Assembly (NCBI RefSeq): GCF_000745265.1 | Contig: NZ_JQNN01000001.1 | Location: forward strand, 1,674,001-1,738,000 | Direction: 5' to 3' | Length of the DNA stretch: 64,000 nucleotides | From: Massilia sp. 9096 | GTDB lineage: Bacteria; Pseudomonadota; Gammaproteobacteria; Burkholderiales; Burkholderiaceae_D | Shown here: positions 33,944 to 43,394 of the stretch, piece after piece | How the letters are laid out: each line of letters opens with the position of its first letter | Position numbering within the stretch: position 1 is the stretch's first letter | Translations under genes and position numbers: made by a program | The notes under the pieces: model-generated | The model's input: only the letters and a program-made list of their open reading frames with translations | The model's database searches: none | Told to the model about the DNA's origin: nothing

Positions 33944-36900
33944 TCACGCTGCGCCCTGCGCCACCTGGTGCAACAGCTCGAGCATGTCGGCCGCCTGCAC
34001 CGGCTTGACGAAGTGGCGCGCGAAGCCAGCCGCCTCGGCGCGTTCGCGGTCCTGTGGCTGACCATAGCCGCTGAGCGCCACCATCGGCACGCGCGCCAGG
34101 CCCGGCAGTACGCGCAGGCGCCGCGCCAGCTCGTAGCCGTCGCACTCGGGCAGGCCGATGTCGAGCACGCACAGGTCGGGCCGGCGTATCTGCACCGCCG
34201 CCAGTGCGGCGCTCGGGGTGTGCGACAAGGACACGCGGTGCCCGAGGGCCTCGAGGTACAGCGCCAGCAGCTGGGCGGCGTCGACGTTGTCGTCCACGAT
34301 CAGCACCTCCAGCACCTTCAGCGGCGTTGCCGGGGTCTCGGCCACACCGGCGCCGGGCGCCGGCGCAGGCGCTGAATCAAGAACCGGCAGCGTCACCGTG
34401 AAGCGGCTGCCCTGCCCGCTCCCGGCGCTCTCGGCGCGCACGCTGCCCTCGTGCAGCTCGACCAGGCTCTTGACCAGCGCCAGGCCGATGCCCAGGCCGC
34501 CCTGCGAGCGGTCGCTGCTGCGCTCGCCCTGCGCGAACAGCTCGAACGCGCTGGCCAACAGTTCCGGCGACATGCCGATGCCGTCGTCGCCGACGCTCAC
34601 GGCGACCCGCCCGCCGGGCAGCTGCGCCGCGTGCACGCTGATGCTGCCGCCCTGCGGGGTGTACTTGGCGGCGTTGCCGATCAGGTTGGCGAAGATCTGT
34701 ACCAGGCGCTTGCGGTCACCGCTCACCAGCAGCCCGGCGTCCGCCAGCGCCAGCTCGAAGCGGTGGCGCTTGGCTTCGACCAGCGGGCGCACCTGCTCGA
34801 CCGCTTCGGCGACCGCGCCGCCAAGCAGCACCGGTTCGCGTTCGAGCGCGACCAGCCCGCGCGTGACGCGCGAGACGTCGAGCAGGTCGTCGATCAGGCC
34901 GGTCATGTGGCGCGCCTGGCGCCCGATGACCGCGGTCACCTGGCGCACGCGGTTCTCGTCCGGCCGCCCGAGGCCGAGGAAGTCGGCGGCTGCCGTGATC
35001 GGCGCGAGCGGGTTGCGCAGCTCGTGCGCCAGCATCGCCAGGAACTCGTCCTTGCGGCGGTCGGCTTCGCGCAGCGCGTTCTCGGCTTCGCGCTGGTCGG
35101 TGACGTCGGTGTTGGTGCCGAACCAGCGCACGATCGCGCCGGCTTCGTCGCGGATCGGCACCGCGCGCGTCAGGAACCAGCGGTAAGCGCCGTCGCGCCC
35201 GCGCAGCGGGAAAGTGTCTTCCCACACCACGCCGCGGCGCACGTGGTCGAGGTAGCCGGCGGCGGCGCGTTCCAGGTGCTGCGGATGGTGCGCCTCGCGC
35301 CAGTCCCAGTCCCTGGCCGCCGCCGGCCCGGCCGGCATGCCGATGTACTCGATCCAGCGGTTGTTGTACCAGGTGCGCGTGCCGTCCGGATCGGCCATCC
35401 AGGCCAGCTGCGGGATGTTGTCGGCCAGTGCACGGAAACGCGTCTCGCTTTCCTGCAGCGCCTTCTGGGCGTCGCGGATCGGCGAAATGTCGATCACGAC
35501 CGCCAGCCCTTCGCCGCCGGCCGCATCGACCGTCACGGAACCCATCTGCACGCTGGCGCGGCTGCCGTCGCGGCGCCAGTACTCCTTGATGAAATTGTCC
35601 ATGCGGCCGAAGCGCCGCAACTGCTCCATCGCCCGCGCGGTGGCGTCGCGCCATTCCGGCGGGGTCAGGTTGCGCGAATGGAGCAGGCCGGCGTCCAGGT
35701 CGGCGCGGGTGTAGCCGATGATGTCGAGGAACGCCTGGTTGGCGTCGACGATCGCGCCGTCGGTCCGGTAGCGCATCATGCCGACCACGTTCGAGGCTTC
35801 CAGGCGCCGGAAGCGCGCCTCGGCCTCGACCAGGGCTTCCTCGGCGGCCTTCTGGCGGCTGACGTCGAGCACCACGCCCGGCAGCCAGGCCGGCGCGCCG
35901 GCCGCGTCGAAAGTCACCTTGCCGCGCGCCAGCACGTGGCGCCAGGGACCGTAGGCGGCGGCGTCCACGCCCTGGCGGCGCAGGCGGTAGCTGCATTCGT
36001 AGCCGTCGCCGCGTGCCACCGCGCGGTCGATGCAGGCGCGGGTCGCGGCCAGGTCGACGGGGTGGATCGCCGCCAGGTAGGCCGCGAGCGAGCCGCCGGC
36101 CGCGTCGCGCTCCGACACCGCGAACATCGCCGCCAGGTTCGGATCGGCGTACACGCGGTCGCGCTGCAGGTCGTAGGTCCAGGCGCCGATGTCGGCGGCC
36201 ACCAGCGCCGCCTCCTGGCGCAGGCGCGCCTGCAGCAAGTCTTCCTCGGCCATCTTCTGCGCATGGATGTCGGTGCAGGTGCCCACCCAGCGCACGATGC
36301 GCCCGGCCGCGTCACGCACCGGCAGCGCGCGTCCCAGCACCCAGCGGTATTCGCCGCTGCGATGGCGCAGCCGGTATTCGATCTCGTACGGTTCGCCGCT
36401 CGAGAGCGAATGGCGCCAGCGCGCCCAGGCCGCGTCGCGGTCGTCCGGGTGGAACATGCCGTTCCAACGCTCGCCGTCGGTCTCGCCTTCAATCATGCCG
36501 GTGAAGTCGTACCAGCCTTGGTTGTAGTAGTCGTGGTAGCCGTCGGGCAGTGTCGACCACACCATCTGCGGCATGCTGTCGGCCACCGCGCGCAAGGCCG
36601 CGGCGCCGTCGACCGACACCTGCAAGGTCCCGCTGACGCCGCAGAGACGGCCGTCCAGCGCGCGCACGCCCTGGCCGGTCAGCGTCACGCCATCCGCCAG
36701 CAAGGCCTCGCGCACGGGCGCGCCCGCGAACGCGCGGCGCGCGCATGCGCCCAGGCCCGCCAGCACAGGCGCAGGTTCGTCCGGCGCGAGCGCCGCCCCC
36801 AGCGCGCGCGGATGGGCGTCGCCCAGCAGCGCGGCGCAGGCGTCGTTGTAGAACAGGACGAGGTCGGGACCCCAGGCCAGGAAGGCGGGTGCGGCGGCGT

Positions 36901-37045
36901 CGAAGGTCGCGCGCAGCGCATGGTGCAGCGCGTCGGGCCAGCCGGCGGCGGCGCCGAGTACACTGCCGGTCCAGTCGCGTGCATGCACGCGGGATTCGGT
37001 ATCGCCGGCCACGAAGAGCGCCGGCCCGTCGGGTTGATCGCTCAT
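33944..37045 (-). CDS. Soluble hybrid sensor histidine kinase with five PAS domains and a receiver
   Basis: This 1033-residue protein has no membrane segment. The order is: PAS-like region (about 25-145), PAS (150-275), PAS (285-410), PAS (420-535), PAS (540-660), HisKA with phosphoacceptor His674 in LAHELRNPL, HATPase (LIGNAAKYTPQGG, DDGIGM, GGLGIGLAL, about 780-900) and a C-terminal receiver (VLIVDDN, phosphoacceptor Asp962 in LDIGLPECDGYEL, then KPV). PAS segments such as WYNQGWYDFTG-like and WYNNRWIEYIG belong to the PAS_3/PAS_4 types. The ATG at 37045 was chosen over 37138 because domain content starts there. The output partner is not encoded nearby. Confidence 0.9.
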   Translation of the reverse strand: MSDQPDGPALFVAGDTESRVHARDWTGSVLGAAAGWPDALHHALRATFDAAAPAFLAWGPDLVLFYNDACAALLGDAHPRALGAALAPDEPAPVLAGLGACARRAFAGAPVREALLADGVTLTGQGVRALDGRLCGVSGTLQVSVDGAAALRAVADSMPQMVWSTLPDGYHDYYNQGWYDFTGMIEGETDGERWNGMFHPDDRDAAWARWRHSLSSGEPYEIEYRLRHRSGEYRWVLGRALPVRDAAGRIVRWVGTCTDIHAQKMAEEDLLQARLRQEAALVAADIGAWTYDLQRDRVYADPNLAAMFAVSERDAAGGSLAAYLAAIHPVDLAATRACIDRAVARGDGYECSYRLRRQGVDAAAYGPWRHVLARGKVTFDAAGAPAWLPGVVLDVSRQKAAEEALVEAEARFRRLEASNVVGMMRYRTDGAIVDANQAFLDIIGYTRADLDAGLLHSRNLTPPEWRDATARAMEQLRRFGRMDNFIKEYWRRDGSRASVQMGSVTVDAAGGEGLAVVIDISPIRDAQKALQESETRFRALADNIPQLAWMADPDGTRTWYNNRWIEYIGMPAGPAAARDWDWREAHHPQHLERAAAGYLDHVRRGVVWEDTFPLRGRDGAYRWFLTRAVPIRDEAGAIVRWFGTNTDVTDQREAENALREADRRKDEFLAMLAHELRNPLAPITAAADFLGLGRPDENRVRQVTAVIGRQARHMTGLIDDLLDVSRVTRGLVALEREPVLLGGAVAEAVEQVRPLVEAKRHRFELALADAGLLVSGDRKRLVQIFANLIGNAAKYTPQGGSISVHAAQLPGGRVAVSVGDDGIGMSPELLASAFELFAQGERSSDRSQGGLGIGLALVKSLVELHEGSVRAESAGSGQGSRFTVTLPVLDSAPAPAPGAGVAETPATPLKVLEVLIVDDNVDAAQLLALYLEALGHRVSLSHTPSAALAAVQIRRPDLCVLDIGLPECDGYELARRLRVLPGLARVPMVALSGYGQPQDRERAEAAGFARHFVKPVQAADMLELLHQVAQGAA

Positions 37046-37172
37046 GTCGGGGGTGGGCAAGCGCGGCCGCAGCCGCGCGATCCCGACATTGTAGTACTTT
37101 ACGGAAAAACACGCCGGCGCAGGCACCGGCGCACACATGGGCGCGCCGGTCGCACTGCGTCAGACGCCTGCA

Positions 37173-39377
37173 TCAGGCGTACTGCGGCATGCCCGGCAGC
37201 AGCTTGTCGAGCGTGACCGGATAGTCGCGCACGCGCACGCCGGTGGCGTTGTAGATCGCGTTCGCCACCGCCGCCGCCACGCCGCAGATGCCCAGCTCGC
37301 CGACGCCCTTGGCCTTCATCGGCGAGGACATCGGGTCGTCGCCGTCGAGGAAGATAACGTCCTGGTGCGGGATGTCGAGGTGCACCGGCACTTCGTACAG
37401 CGCCAGGTCGTGGTTGGCGAAGTAGCCGATGCGCTTGTCGACCACCAGCTCTTCCATCAGCGCCGCGCCCACGCCCATCGTCATCGCGCCGATCACCTGG
37501 CTGCGCGCCGACTTCGGGTTCAGGATCCGGCCCGACGAGCATACCGCCAGCATGCGCCGCACGCGCACTTCGGCGGTGGCGGCGTCGACCGCCACCTCGA
37601 CGAAGTGGGCGCCGAAGGTCGACTGCTGGAACTTCTTGTCGAGGTCGCCGTACTCCATCGTGTCCTCGCCGACCACGACGTCGTCACGCGCGGCCTGGGC
37701 CAGCGGCACCGACTTGCCGCCCGCGCGCACGCTGCCGTCGACGAACTGGGCGTTGGTCGCATCCAGCCCCAGCTTGCCGGCGATGTTCTCGCGCAGCTTG
37801 ACGCAGGCCGCGTACACGCCGGCGGTCGAGCTGTTGCCGCCCCACTGGCCACCCGATCCGGCCGACACCGGGAAATCCGAGTCGCCCAGGCGCACGTTGA
37901 CCTTGGCCAGCGGCACGCCCAGCATCTCGGCCGCGGTCTGGGCGATGATGGTGTAGCTGCCGGTGCCGATATCGGTCATGTCGGTTTCGACCGTGACGGT
38001 GCCGTCGCGCTCGAGGCGCACGCGCGCCGCCGACTTCATGTTCATGTTGTTGCGGAAGGCGCCCGCCACGCCGTAGCCGATCAGCCAGCGGCCCTCGCGC
38101 ACCTGGCCCGGCTTCGGATTGCGCTTGTTCCAGCCGAACTTGTCGGCGCCGATCTTGAGCGTGTCGACGAAGCGGCGCTGCGAGAACTTGCGGCCCGGTT
38201 TTTCCGGATCGGTCGAGGTGTCGTTCACGATGCGCAGCGTGACCGGGTCCATCTTGAGCTTTTCGGCCAGCTCGTCCATCGCGATCTCGAGCGCCATCAG
38301 GCCCGGGGCCTCGCCCGGGGCGCGCATCGCGTTGCCCTCGGGGAGGTCGAGCACGGCCAGGCGCATCTGGGTGAAGCGGTTGGCGCCGGCGTAGAACAGG
38401 CGGGTCTGGTTGACCGCGGTCTCGGGCTGGCCGTCCGGCAGGTCGCCCGACCAGCTTTCGTGGGCGATCGCCTGGATGCGGCCCTCGCGCGTGGCGCCGA
38501 TGCGGACGCGCTGGATCGTGGCCGGGCGGTGCGTCGTGTTGTTCATCATCAGCGCGCGCTGCAGCGTCACCTTGACCGGACGGCCGGCCGCGCGCGCGCC
38601 CAGCGCCGCCATCACCGCTTCCGAGCGCAGGAACAGCTTGCCGCCGAAGCCGCCGCCGATGTAGGGCGAGATCATGCGCACGTTGTCCTCGGGGATGCCG
38701 AGCGTCTTGGCCAGGTCCTTCTTGCCCCAGTTGATCATCTGGTTCGAGGTGTACAGCGTCAGCTTGTCGCCTTCCCAGATCGCCAGCGAGGCATGCGGCT
38801 CCATCATCGCGTGGGTCTGGTCGGGCGTCTTGTAGGTCGCGTCCAGCTTGACCGGGGCGCTGGCGAAAGCGCCTTCGAAGTCGCCGATCGCGGTCTTGGG
38901 CTTGTCCTTTTCCTTGCCGGCGGGGCCGGCCGCGTTCATCGCCGCGTCCAGGTCGTACACGCCGTTGCGCTTGTCGTAGTCGACCTTGACCAGCGCGGCC
39001 GCGGCGCGCGCCTGCTCGAAGGTTTCGGCCACGACCACGGCCACGGCCTGGTGGTAGTGCTCGACCTTGGGTCCGGCCAGCAGCCGCGCCGTGTTCTTGT
39101 CGCCCTTGCCGATCTTGCCGGCGTTCTCGTACGTGACGATGGCCAGCACACCCGGCGCTTTTTTGGCGGCGGCGGTGTCGATGCGCTTGATGGTGCCGGA
39201 CGCGATGCTGGCGCCGACGATGTAGCCGACCGCCGCGTTGGGGGCGGCCTTGTGCTGCTCGTAGGCGTAGGTGGCGGTGCCGGTGGTTTTATAGGGACCG
39301 TCGATGCGGTCGGTGGGATGGCCGACGACCTTCAGCTGGTCGATCGGATTGGTGCCGGCAGGCGTATCGAATTTCAT
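37173..39377 (-). CDS. paoC: Aldehyde oxidoreductase molybdopterin subunit, PaoC-like
   Basis: This 734-residue xanthine-oxidase-family large subunit carries the Mo-cofactor motif GGGFGGKLFLRSEA, the AMRAPGEAPG segment that lines the active site and the catalytic Glu in KGVGELGICG near 692. In E. coli PaoABC this subunit binds Mo-MCD and oxidises aromatic aldehydes in the periplasm. It has no leader of its own and would be carried through Tat by the PaoA subunit. It is the third gene of a paoA-paoB-paoC operon, 11 bases after paoB. The PaoD maturation factor is not next to it. Confidence 0.87.
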   Translation of the reverse strand: MKFDTPAGTNPIDQLKVVGHPTDRIDGPYKTTGTATYAYEQHKAAPNAAVGYIVGASIASGTIKRIDTAAAKKAPGVLAIVTYENAGKIGKGDKNTARLLAGPKVEHYHQAVAVVVAETFEQARAAAALVKVDYDKRNGVYDLDAAMNAAGPAGKEKDKPKTAIGDFEGAFASAPVKLDATYKTPDQTHAMMEPHASLAIWEGDKLTLYTSNQMINWGKKDLAKTLGIPEDNVRMISPYIGGGFGGKLFLRSEAVMAALGARAAGRPVKVTLQRALMMNNTTHRPATIQRVRIGATREGRIQAIAHESWSGDLPDGQPETAVNQTRLFYAGANRFTQMRLAVLDLPEGNAMRAPGEAPGLMALEIAMDELAEKLKMDPVTLRIVNDTSTDPEKPGRKFSQRRFVDTLKIGADKFGWNKRNPKPGQVREGRWLIGYGVAGAFRNNMNMKSAARVRLERDGTVTVETDMTDIGTGSYTIIAQTAAEMLGVPLAKVNVRLGDSDFPVSAGSGGQWGGNSSTAGVYAACVKLRENIAGKLGLDATNAQFVDGSVRAGGKSVPLAQAARDDVVVGEDTMEYGDLDKKFQQSTFGAHFVEVAVDAATAEVRVRRMLAVCSSGRILNPKSARSQVIGAMTMGVGAALMEELVVDKRIGYFANHDLALYEVPVHLDIPHQDVIFLDGDDPMSSPMKAKGVGELGICGVAAAVANAIYNATGVRVRDYPVTLDKLLPGMPQYA

Positions 39378-39388
39378 CTGTTATCTCC

Positions 39389-40369
39389 TCAAGCCCGCTT
39401 GGATGGGTTGCCTTGCTTGGCTTGCTTTGCTTCACTCAGCACGGCGTCGATGGTCCGCTGCACCAGCGGGACCTTGAAACCGTTGTCGTTGGTGGTGCGG
39501 GCGTCGGCCAGCAGAACCGCCGTGACGGCCTTGCCGCCGTTGGGCAGCTGGGCGTCGGCGGCCGCGATGCGCCATGGCCGGTGCGCCACGCCGCCCAGGG
39601 CCACGCGGCCGGTGCCGTCCGGCTGCACCACCGCCGCGACCGAGATCAGGGCGAACGCGTACGACGAGCGGTCGCGTACCTTGTGATAGAAGTGCTTGCC
39701 GCCCAGGGGCTTCGGCAACGTGACCGCGGTGATCAGTTCACCGGGCTGCAGGTTGTTCTCGATGTGCGGGGTGTTGCCCGGCAGGCGATAGAAATCGGCG
39801 ATCGGGATCACGCGCGCCGCGCCGTTGGGCGACACCGTCTCCACTTGCGCATCCAGCAGCATCATGGCCACCGCCATGTCGCTCGGATGGGTGGCGATGC
39901 ACTTCTCGCTGATGCCGACGATGCCGAGCGGGCGCGTGTAGCCGCCGATCGCCGAGCAGCCGCTGCCCGGCAGGCGCTTGTTGCAGGCCTGGTTGGTGTC
40001 GTAGAAGTACGGGCAGCGCGTGCGCTGCAGCAGGTTGCCGGCGGTGGTCGCCTTGTTGCGCAGCTGGCCCGAGGCGCCGCCCAGCAGCGCGCGCGACAGC
40101 ACGCCGTAGTCGCGCCGCACGCGCGGGTCGGCCGCCAGGTCCGTGTTGCGCACCAGGGCGCCGACGCGCAGGCCGCCGTCCTGCGTCGGCTCGATCTTGT
40201 CCAGGCCCAGACCGTTCACGTCGACCAGGTGCGGCGGCGTCTCGATCTCCAGCTTCATCAGGTCGAGCAGGTTGGTGCCGCCGGCGATGAAGCGGCTGCC
40301 CGGGTGCTGCGCGGCAGCCTGCGCCGCTTCGGCCGGGGTCTTGGCGCGTTGATAAGTGAAGGCCTTCAT
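39389..40369 (-). CDS. paoB: Aldehyde oxidoreductase FAD/[4Fe-4S] subunit, PaoB-like
   Basis: This 326-residue subunit has the FAD-binding motif [13 protein letters not shown] and [16 protein letters not shown] stretches. Specific for PaoB is the additional cysteine-rich loop [16 protein letters not shown] followed by [11 protein letters not shown] and CIATHPSD, which in E. coli PaoB binds a [4Fe-4S] cluster. It passes electrons from the Mo centre onward. The start at 40369 overlaps the paoA stop as ATGA, so the subunits are made together. Confidence 0.88.
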   Translation of the reverse strand: MKAFTYQRAKTPAEAAQAAAQHPGSRFIAGGTNLLDLMKLEIETPPHLVDVNGLGLDKIEPTQDGGLRVGALVRNTDLAADPRVRRDYGVLSRALLGGASGQLRNKATTAGNLLQRTRCPYFYDTNQACNKRLPGSGCSAIGGYTRPLGIVGISEKCIATHPSDMAVAMMLLDAQVETVSPNGAARVIPIADFYRLPGNTPHIENNLQPGELITAVTLPKPLGGKHFYHKVRDRSSYAFALISVAAVVQPDGTGRVALGGVAHRPWRIAAADAQLPNGGKAVTAVLLADARTTNDNGFKVPLVQRTIDAVLSEAKQAKQGNPSKRA

Positions 40370-41049
40370 GCCTTGGCTCCTTTCACATGGCCACCGGCGA
40401 CTTCGTTGATCGCCTCCATGATGTTCGAATAGGCGCCGCAGCGGCAGATGTTGCCGCTCATGCGCTCGCGCAGCTCGTCGATCGACAGCAGCGGCTTGGC
40501 CGTCAGGTCGCCGGTCACGTAGCTCGGGATGCCCTTGGCGATCTCGTCCAGCACCGCAACCGACGAGCAGATCTGGCCCGGGGTGCAGTAGCCGCACTGG
40601 TAGCCGTCGTGCTTGACGAAGGCCGCCTGCATCGGGTGCAGGTGGCCCGGCTGGCCCAGGCCTTCGATCGTGGTCACCTCGGCGCCGTCGTGCATGACCG
40701 CCAGCGACAGGCAGGAATTGATGCGGCGGCCGTCGACGATCACGGTGCAGGCGCCGCACTGGCCCTGGTCGCAGCCTTTCTTGGTGCCGGTCAGCTGCAG
40801 GTGCTCGCGCAGCGCGTCGAGCAGCGTGGTGCGGGTATCCAGGTTCATCTCGTGCGCCTGGCCGTTGACTTTCAGGGTCACTTTCGACGTTACCGGCGCC
40901 GGCGTGCTGGCGCTGTCGGCGCCCGCCACCATCGGCTGGTTGTTGACCTGCGCACCGGCACCGACCGGCAAGGCCGCCGTGCCGGCTGCCAGGGCGCCGG
41001 TGATCAGCACGTCGCGCCGGGTCTGGTTGATTGGGCTGGGGTTATCCAT
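40366..41049 (-). CDS. paoA: Aldehyde oxidoreductase [2Fe-2S] subunit with Tat-like signal, PaoA-like
   Basis: This 227-residue iron-sulfur subunit has an N-terminal Tat-like signal ([19 protein letters not shown]). It contains the plant-type cluster cysteines ([17 protein letters not shown], later SCL) and the second cluster set (CGYCTPGQI and [10 protein letters not shown]). It is the first gene of the operon and supplies the export signal for the whole folded heterotrimer, placing it in the periplasm as for E. coli PaoA (YagT). A second molybdenum hydroxylase at 50.7-53.5 kb is only distantly similar. Confidence 0.88.
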   Translation of the reverse strand: MDNPSPINQTRRDVLITGALAAGTAALPVGAGAQVNNQPMVAGADSASTPAPVTSKVTLKVNGQAHEMNLDTRTTLLDALREHLQLTGTKKGCDQGQCGACTVIVDGRRINSCLSLAVMHDGAEVTTIEGLGQPGHLHPMQAAFVKHDGYQCGYCTPGQICSSVAVLDEIAKGIPSYVTGDLTAKPLLSIDELRERMSGNICRCGAYSNIMEAINEVAGGHVKGAKA

Positions 41050-41261
41050 GAGTTCTCGTCCTTGGCAAATAGATCATCATCATATTCATCATATTAAGCG
41101 CTAACCGCCGGGGAGCCGAGCACGGTTGAAAACGCACCAGTATCGTGCGGCGCGCCCCGTGGTAGCGGGGCGCGCGACGTCATTACAAATCCCTGGAAAT
41201 GGCGGCGGTGACGGTTCAATATCGTTCGCGTTCGATCGACAACCTTGACGGAGCCATGACC

Positions 41262-41696
41262 ATGCCTACCACCCTGTTCCAACCACGCGCGCAAGCATTG
41301 AACGCCTGCGCCGGCGTATTTACGATCCTGCTGATGGTGGCGGCGCCGGCCCGCGCCGCCGATGCATCGACGCCATCGACCATGTCGGTCGACGCCTCCG
41401 CCATGGTGGTGACCGGCTCGCTGCTGTCGGTGGCCGCCGCCGGCAGCGCCGTGGTGGCCAGCGTGGAAGTGGTCGGCGACGGGATCGATCTGGTGCTCGA
41501 CGCCGCCGGCCAGGCCAGCGTGGCCACGGTCAAGCTCTCGGCCGGCGCCGCGCGCGGCATCTCGCTCGCCGCCGGTACGACGCTGCAGGTGGCGGCGCTG
41601 TCGACCGGCACGGCGCTGGTCGCGAGCGGCCGGGTGATCGCTTTCATTCCCAACGCGGCAGGCAAGGCGCTGCTGCACCACGCGCGCGTGGACTGA
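41262..41696 (+). CDS. STM0539-like exported protein
   Basis: This 144-residue protein has an N-terminal hydrophobic signal (CAGVFTILLMVAAPARA). The mature part is low in charge and rich in Ala, Val, Ser and Gly, and ends with RVIAFIPNAAGKALLHHARVD. That C-terminal FIPN..G.ALLH pattern is what I recall from the STM0539 family. GGAG at 41250-41253 favours the ATG at 41262 over 41256. The following DUF2145 gene starts 3 bases after its stop, so the two form a pair. The function is unknown; an envelope location is inferred. Confidence 0.6.
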   Translation: MPTTLFQPRAQALNACAGVFTILLMVAAPARAADASTPSTMSVDASAMVVTGSLLSVAAAGSAVVASVEVVGDGIDLVLDAAGQASVATVKLSAGAARGISLAAGTTLQVAALSTGTALVASGRVIAFIPNAAGKALLHHARVD

Positions 41697-41699
41697 GCC

Positions 41700-42527
41700 A
41701 TGCACCCCATCTGCTCCGATCGTCGCGATCATTGGCTGGATAGGCTGAATGTCTTGCGCGCCCTGCTCCTGTGCGTCCTGCTCGCCGCCGCGCCGGCCCG
41801 CGCCGGCCAGGGCTGCGGCGATGACGCGCTGAGCGTCGACGCGGTGCGCCAGTCGATGGCGCTGGCCCAGCGCAGCGCCGCCGCGCTCGAGGACAGCGGT
41901 GCGCGCGTGGCCCTGATCGCGCGCGCCGGCCAGGACCTGAGCAAATACCAGGTCGAGTATTCGCACATGGCAATCGCGGTGCGCGACCACCCGGCCGGGC
42001 GCTGGCGCGTCGTACATGAACTCAACGAATGCGGCAGCGACCGCTCGGCGCTGTTCGTCGAAGGCCTGGGCAATTTTTTCCTGACCGACCTGTACCGCTA
42101 CCGCGCCCAGATCGTGATCCCCGGTCCGGCGCTGCAGGAGCGCCTGCTGCAGCGCATGACCCCCTCGGCCGAGCGCCGCCTGCACGAGCCGCACTACAAC
42201 ATGCTGTCTTATGTTTACTCGACCCGCTACCAGAACTCGAACCAGTGGCTGCTCGAGATGCTGGCCGCCGCCAGCGCGGCGCCCGGCCAGGTCGAGACAC
42301 GGCGCGAAGCCCAGGCCTGGCTGCAGGGCATCGGCTACCGCCCGCGCACGGTCGAGGTCGGTGCGCTGGAGCGCCTGGGCGCGCGCATGTTCCGCGCCAA
42401 CGTCGCCTTCGACGACCACCCGTTCGCGCGGCGCATGGCCGGCCACATCGACACGGTGACGGTCGACGCCGTGCTGCGGCTGGTCCAGCGGCTCGACCCG
42501 CAGGCCAGGGTGCTGGTGCTCGACTAG
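41700..42527 (+). CDS. DUF2145 family exported protein
   Basis: This 275-residue protein has a hydrophobic signal (LRALLLCVLLAAAPARA, residues 19-35) and a DUF2145 body: ARAGQDLSKYQVEYSHMAIAV, WRVVHELNECG, GLGNFFLTDLYRY and YQNSNQWLLEMLA. These conserved His, Asn, Cys and Gln positions suggest an enzyme, possibly a papain-like or transglutaminase-like fold, but no activity is established to my knowledge. It follows the STM0539-like gene at 3-base spacing and probably shares its job in the cell envelope. Confidence 0.75.
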   Translation: MHPICSDRRDHWLDRLNVLRALLLCVLLAAAPARAGQGCGDDALSVDAVRQSMALAQRSAAALEDSGARVALIARAGQDLSKYQVEYSHMAIAVRDHPAGRWRVVHELNECGSDRSALFVEGLGNFFLTDLYRYRAQIVIPGPALQERLLQRMTPSAERRLHEPHYNMLSYVYSTRYQNSNQWLLEMLAAASAAPGQVETRREAQAWLQGIGYRPRTVEVGALERLGARMFRANVAFDDHPFARRMAGHIDTVTVDAVLRLVQRLDPQARVLVLD

Positions 42528-42649
42528 CAGCACGCGCAAGGCCCACGGCCGAGCACATCTGAGGCACGCTCATCAGGTCGTCCGTGCGGCTGCGCACGCA
42601 CGATTGAAAAAATCAGCGCTGCGGCGAGATGTGTACGATTGTTTTCATT

Positions 42650-42665
42650 TTAAACAGTCGTTTAA
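42650..42665. promoter_or_regulatory. Palindromic operator before the efflux-operon TetR gene
   Basis: TTAAAC-AGTC-GTTTAA is a 6-bp-arm perfect inverted repeat ending 4 bases before the ATG at 42670, in an AT-rich patch (TTTTCATTTTAAAC). TetR-family repressors of this type bind such dyads, so autoregulation of the whole TetR-emrAB-tolC-like operon is likely. No independent promoter is seen further downstream. Confidence 0.6.
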
Positions 42666-42669
42666 GTAA

Positions 42670-43392
42670 ATGGCCGCTGGGAATCATTCGCCGACCGCGT
42701 CAGCGCTCGACCTGGAGCATCCGTCCCATCCGCGCAAGCTGCGCGCGCATGGCGTGCAGGCGCGCGAGCGTATCCTGCTCGGGGCGCTGCGCCTGTTCGT
42801 GGCGCGCGGCTACGCCAGCACGCCGGTGCGCGACATCGCCCACGATGCCGGCGTCAATATCGCGGCCATCGCCTACTACTTCGGCGACAAGGCCGGGCTG
42901 TACCGCGCCGCCCTGTACGAGCCGATGCAGGGTGAAGATGCCGCCCCTGCCTTCGACGCGCCCGGCCCGGACCTGCGCGCGGCCCTGGCGCGCTACCTGC
43001 GCCATTGCCTGCAGCCCCTCAGCCAGGGCGAAGCCAGCCTGCTGAGCGTGCGCCTGCGCTTTCGCGAAGCAGTCGAGCCGACCGGCATGCTGGACCACGA
43101 ACGCGCCAGCAAGGCCGAGCTGCACCGGCGCCTGGTCGCGCTGCTGGCGCGTCACGCCGGGGTCCAGCCCGACCCCGAGCTCGAAGCGCTCGCCTTCTCG
43201 ATTTTCGCACTGGTCGCCTACCCCTACTTCGGGCGCGACCGCGTCAAAGCCGCCTGCCCCGCCCTGTTCGACGCGCCCGACGCGCTCGAGTCCTGGGTCG
43301 GCCGGCTGGCCGATTATGCCCATGCCATGGCGGCCGCCGATGCGCGCCGCCGCACCCCTTCCACCATCCAACGACACGACCAGGAAAGCTAG
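42670..43392 (+). CDS. TetR-family repressor with CerR-type C-terminal domain
   Basis: This is a 240-residue regulator. After a polar N-terminal extension of about 30 residues comes the HTH (RILLGALRLFVARGYAST, then INIAAIAYYFGDKAGLY-like, about 33-75). The C-terminal part with SVRLRFREAVEPTGMLD matches the CerR/DUF1956 type common in efflux repressors. It is the first gene of the efflux operon, with the HlyD-type gene starting 3 bases after its stop, and the palindrome at 42650-42665 is its probable target. Confidence 0.85.
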   Translation: MAAGNHSPTASALDLEHPSHPRKLRAHGVQARERILLGALRLFVARGYASTPVRDIAHDAGVNIAAIAYYFGDKAGLYRAALYEPMQGEDAAPAFDAPGPDLRAALARYLRHCLQPLSQGEASLLSVRLRFREAVEPTGMLDHERASKAELHRRLVALLARHAGVQPDPELEALAFSIFALVAYPYFGRDRVKAACPALFDAPDALESWVGRLADYAHAMAAADARRRTPSTIQRHDQES

Positions 43393-43394
43393 CG

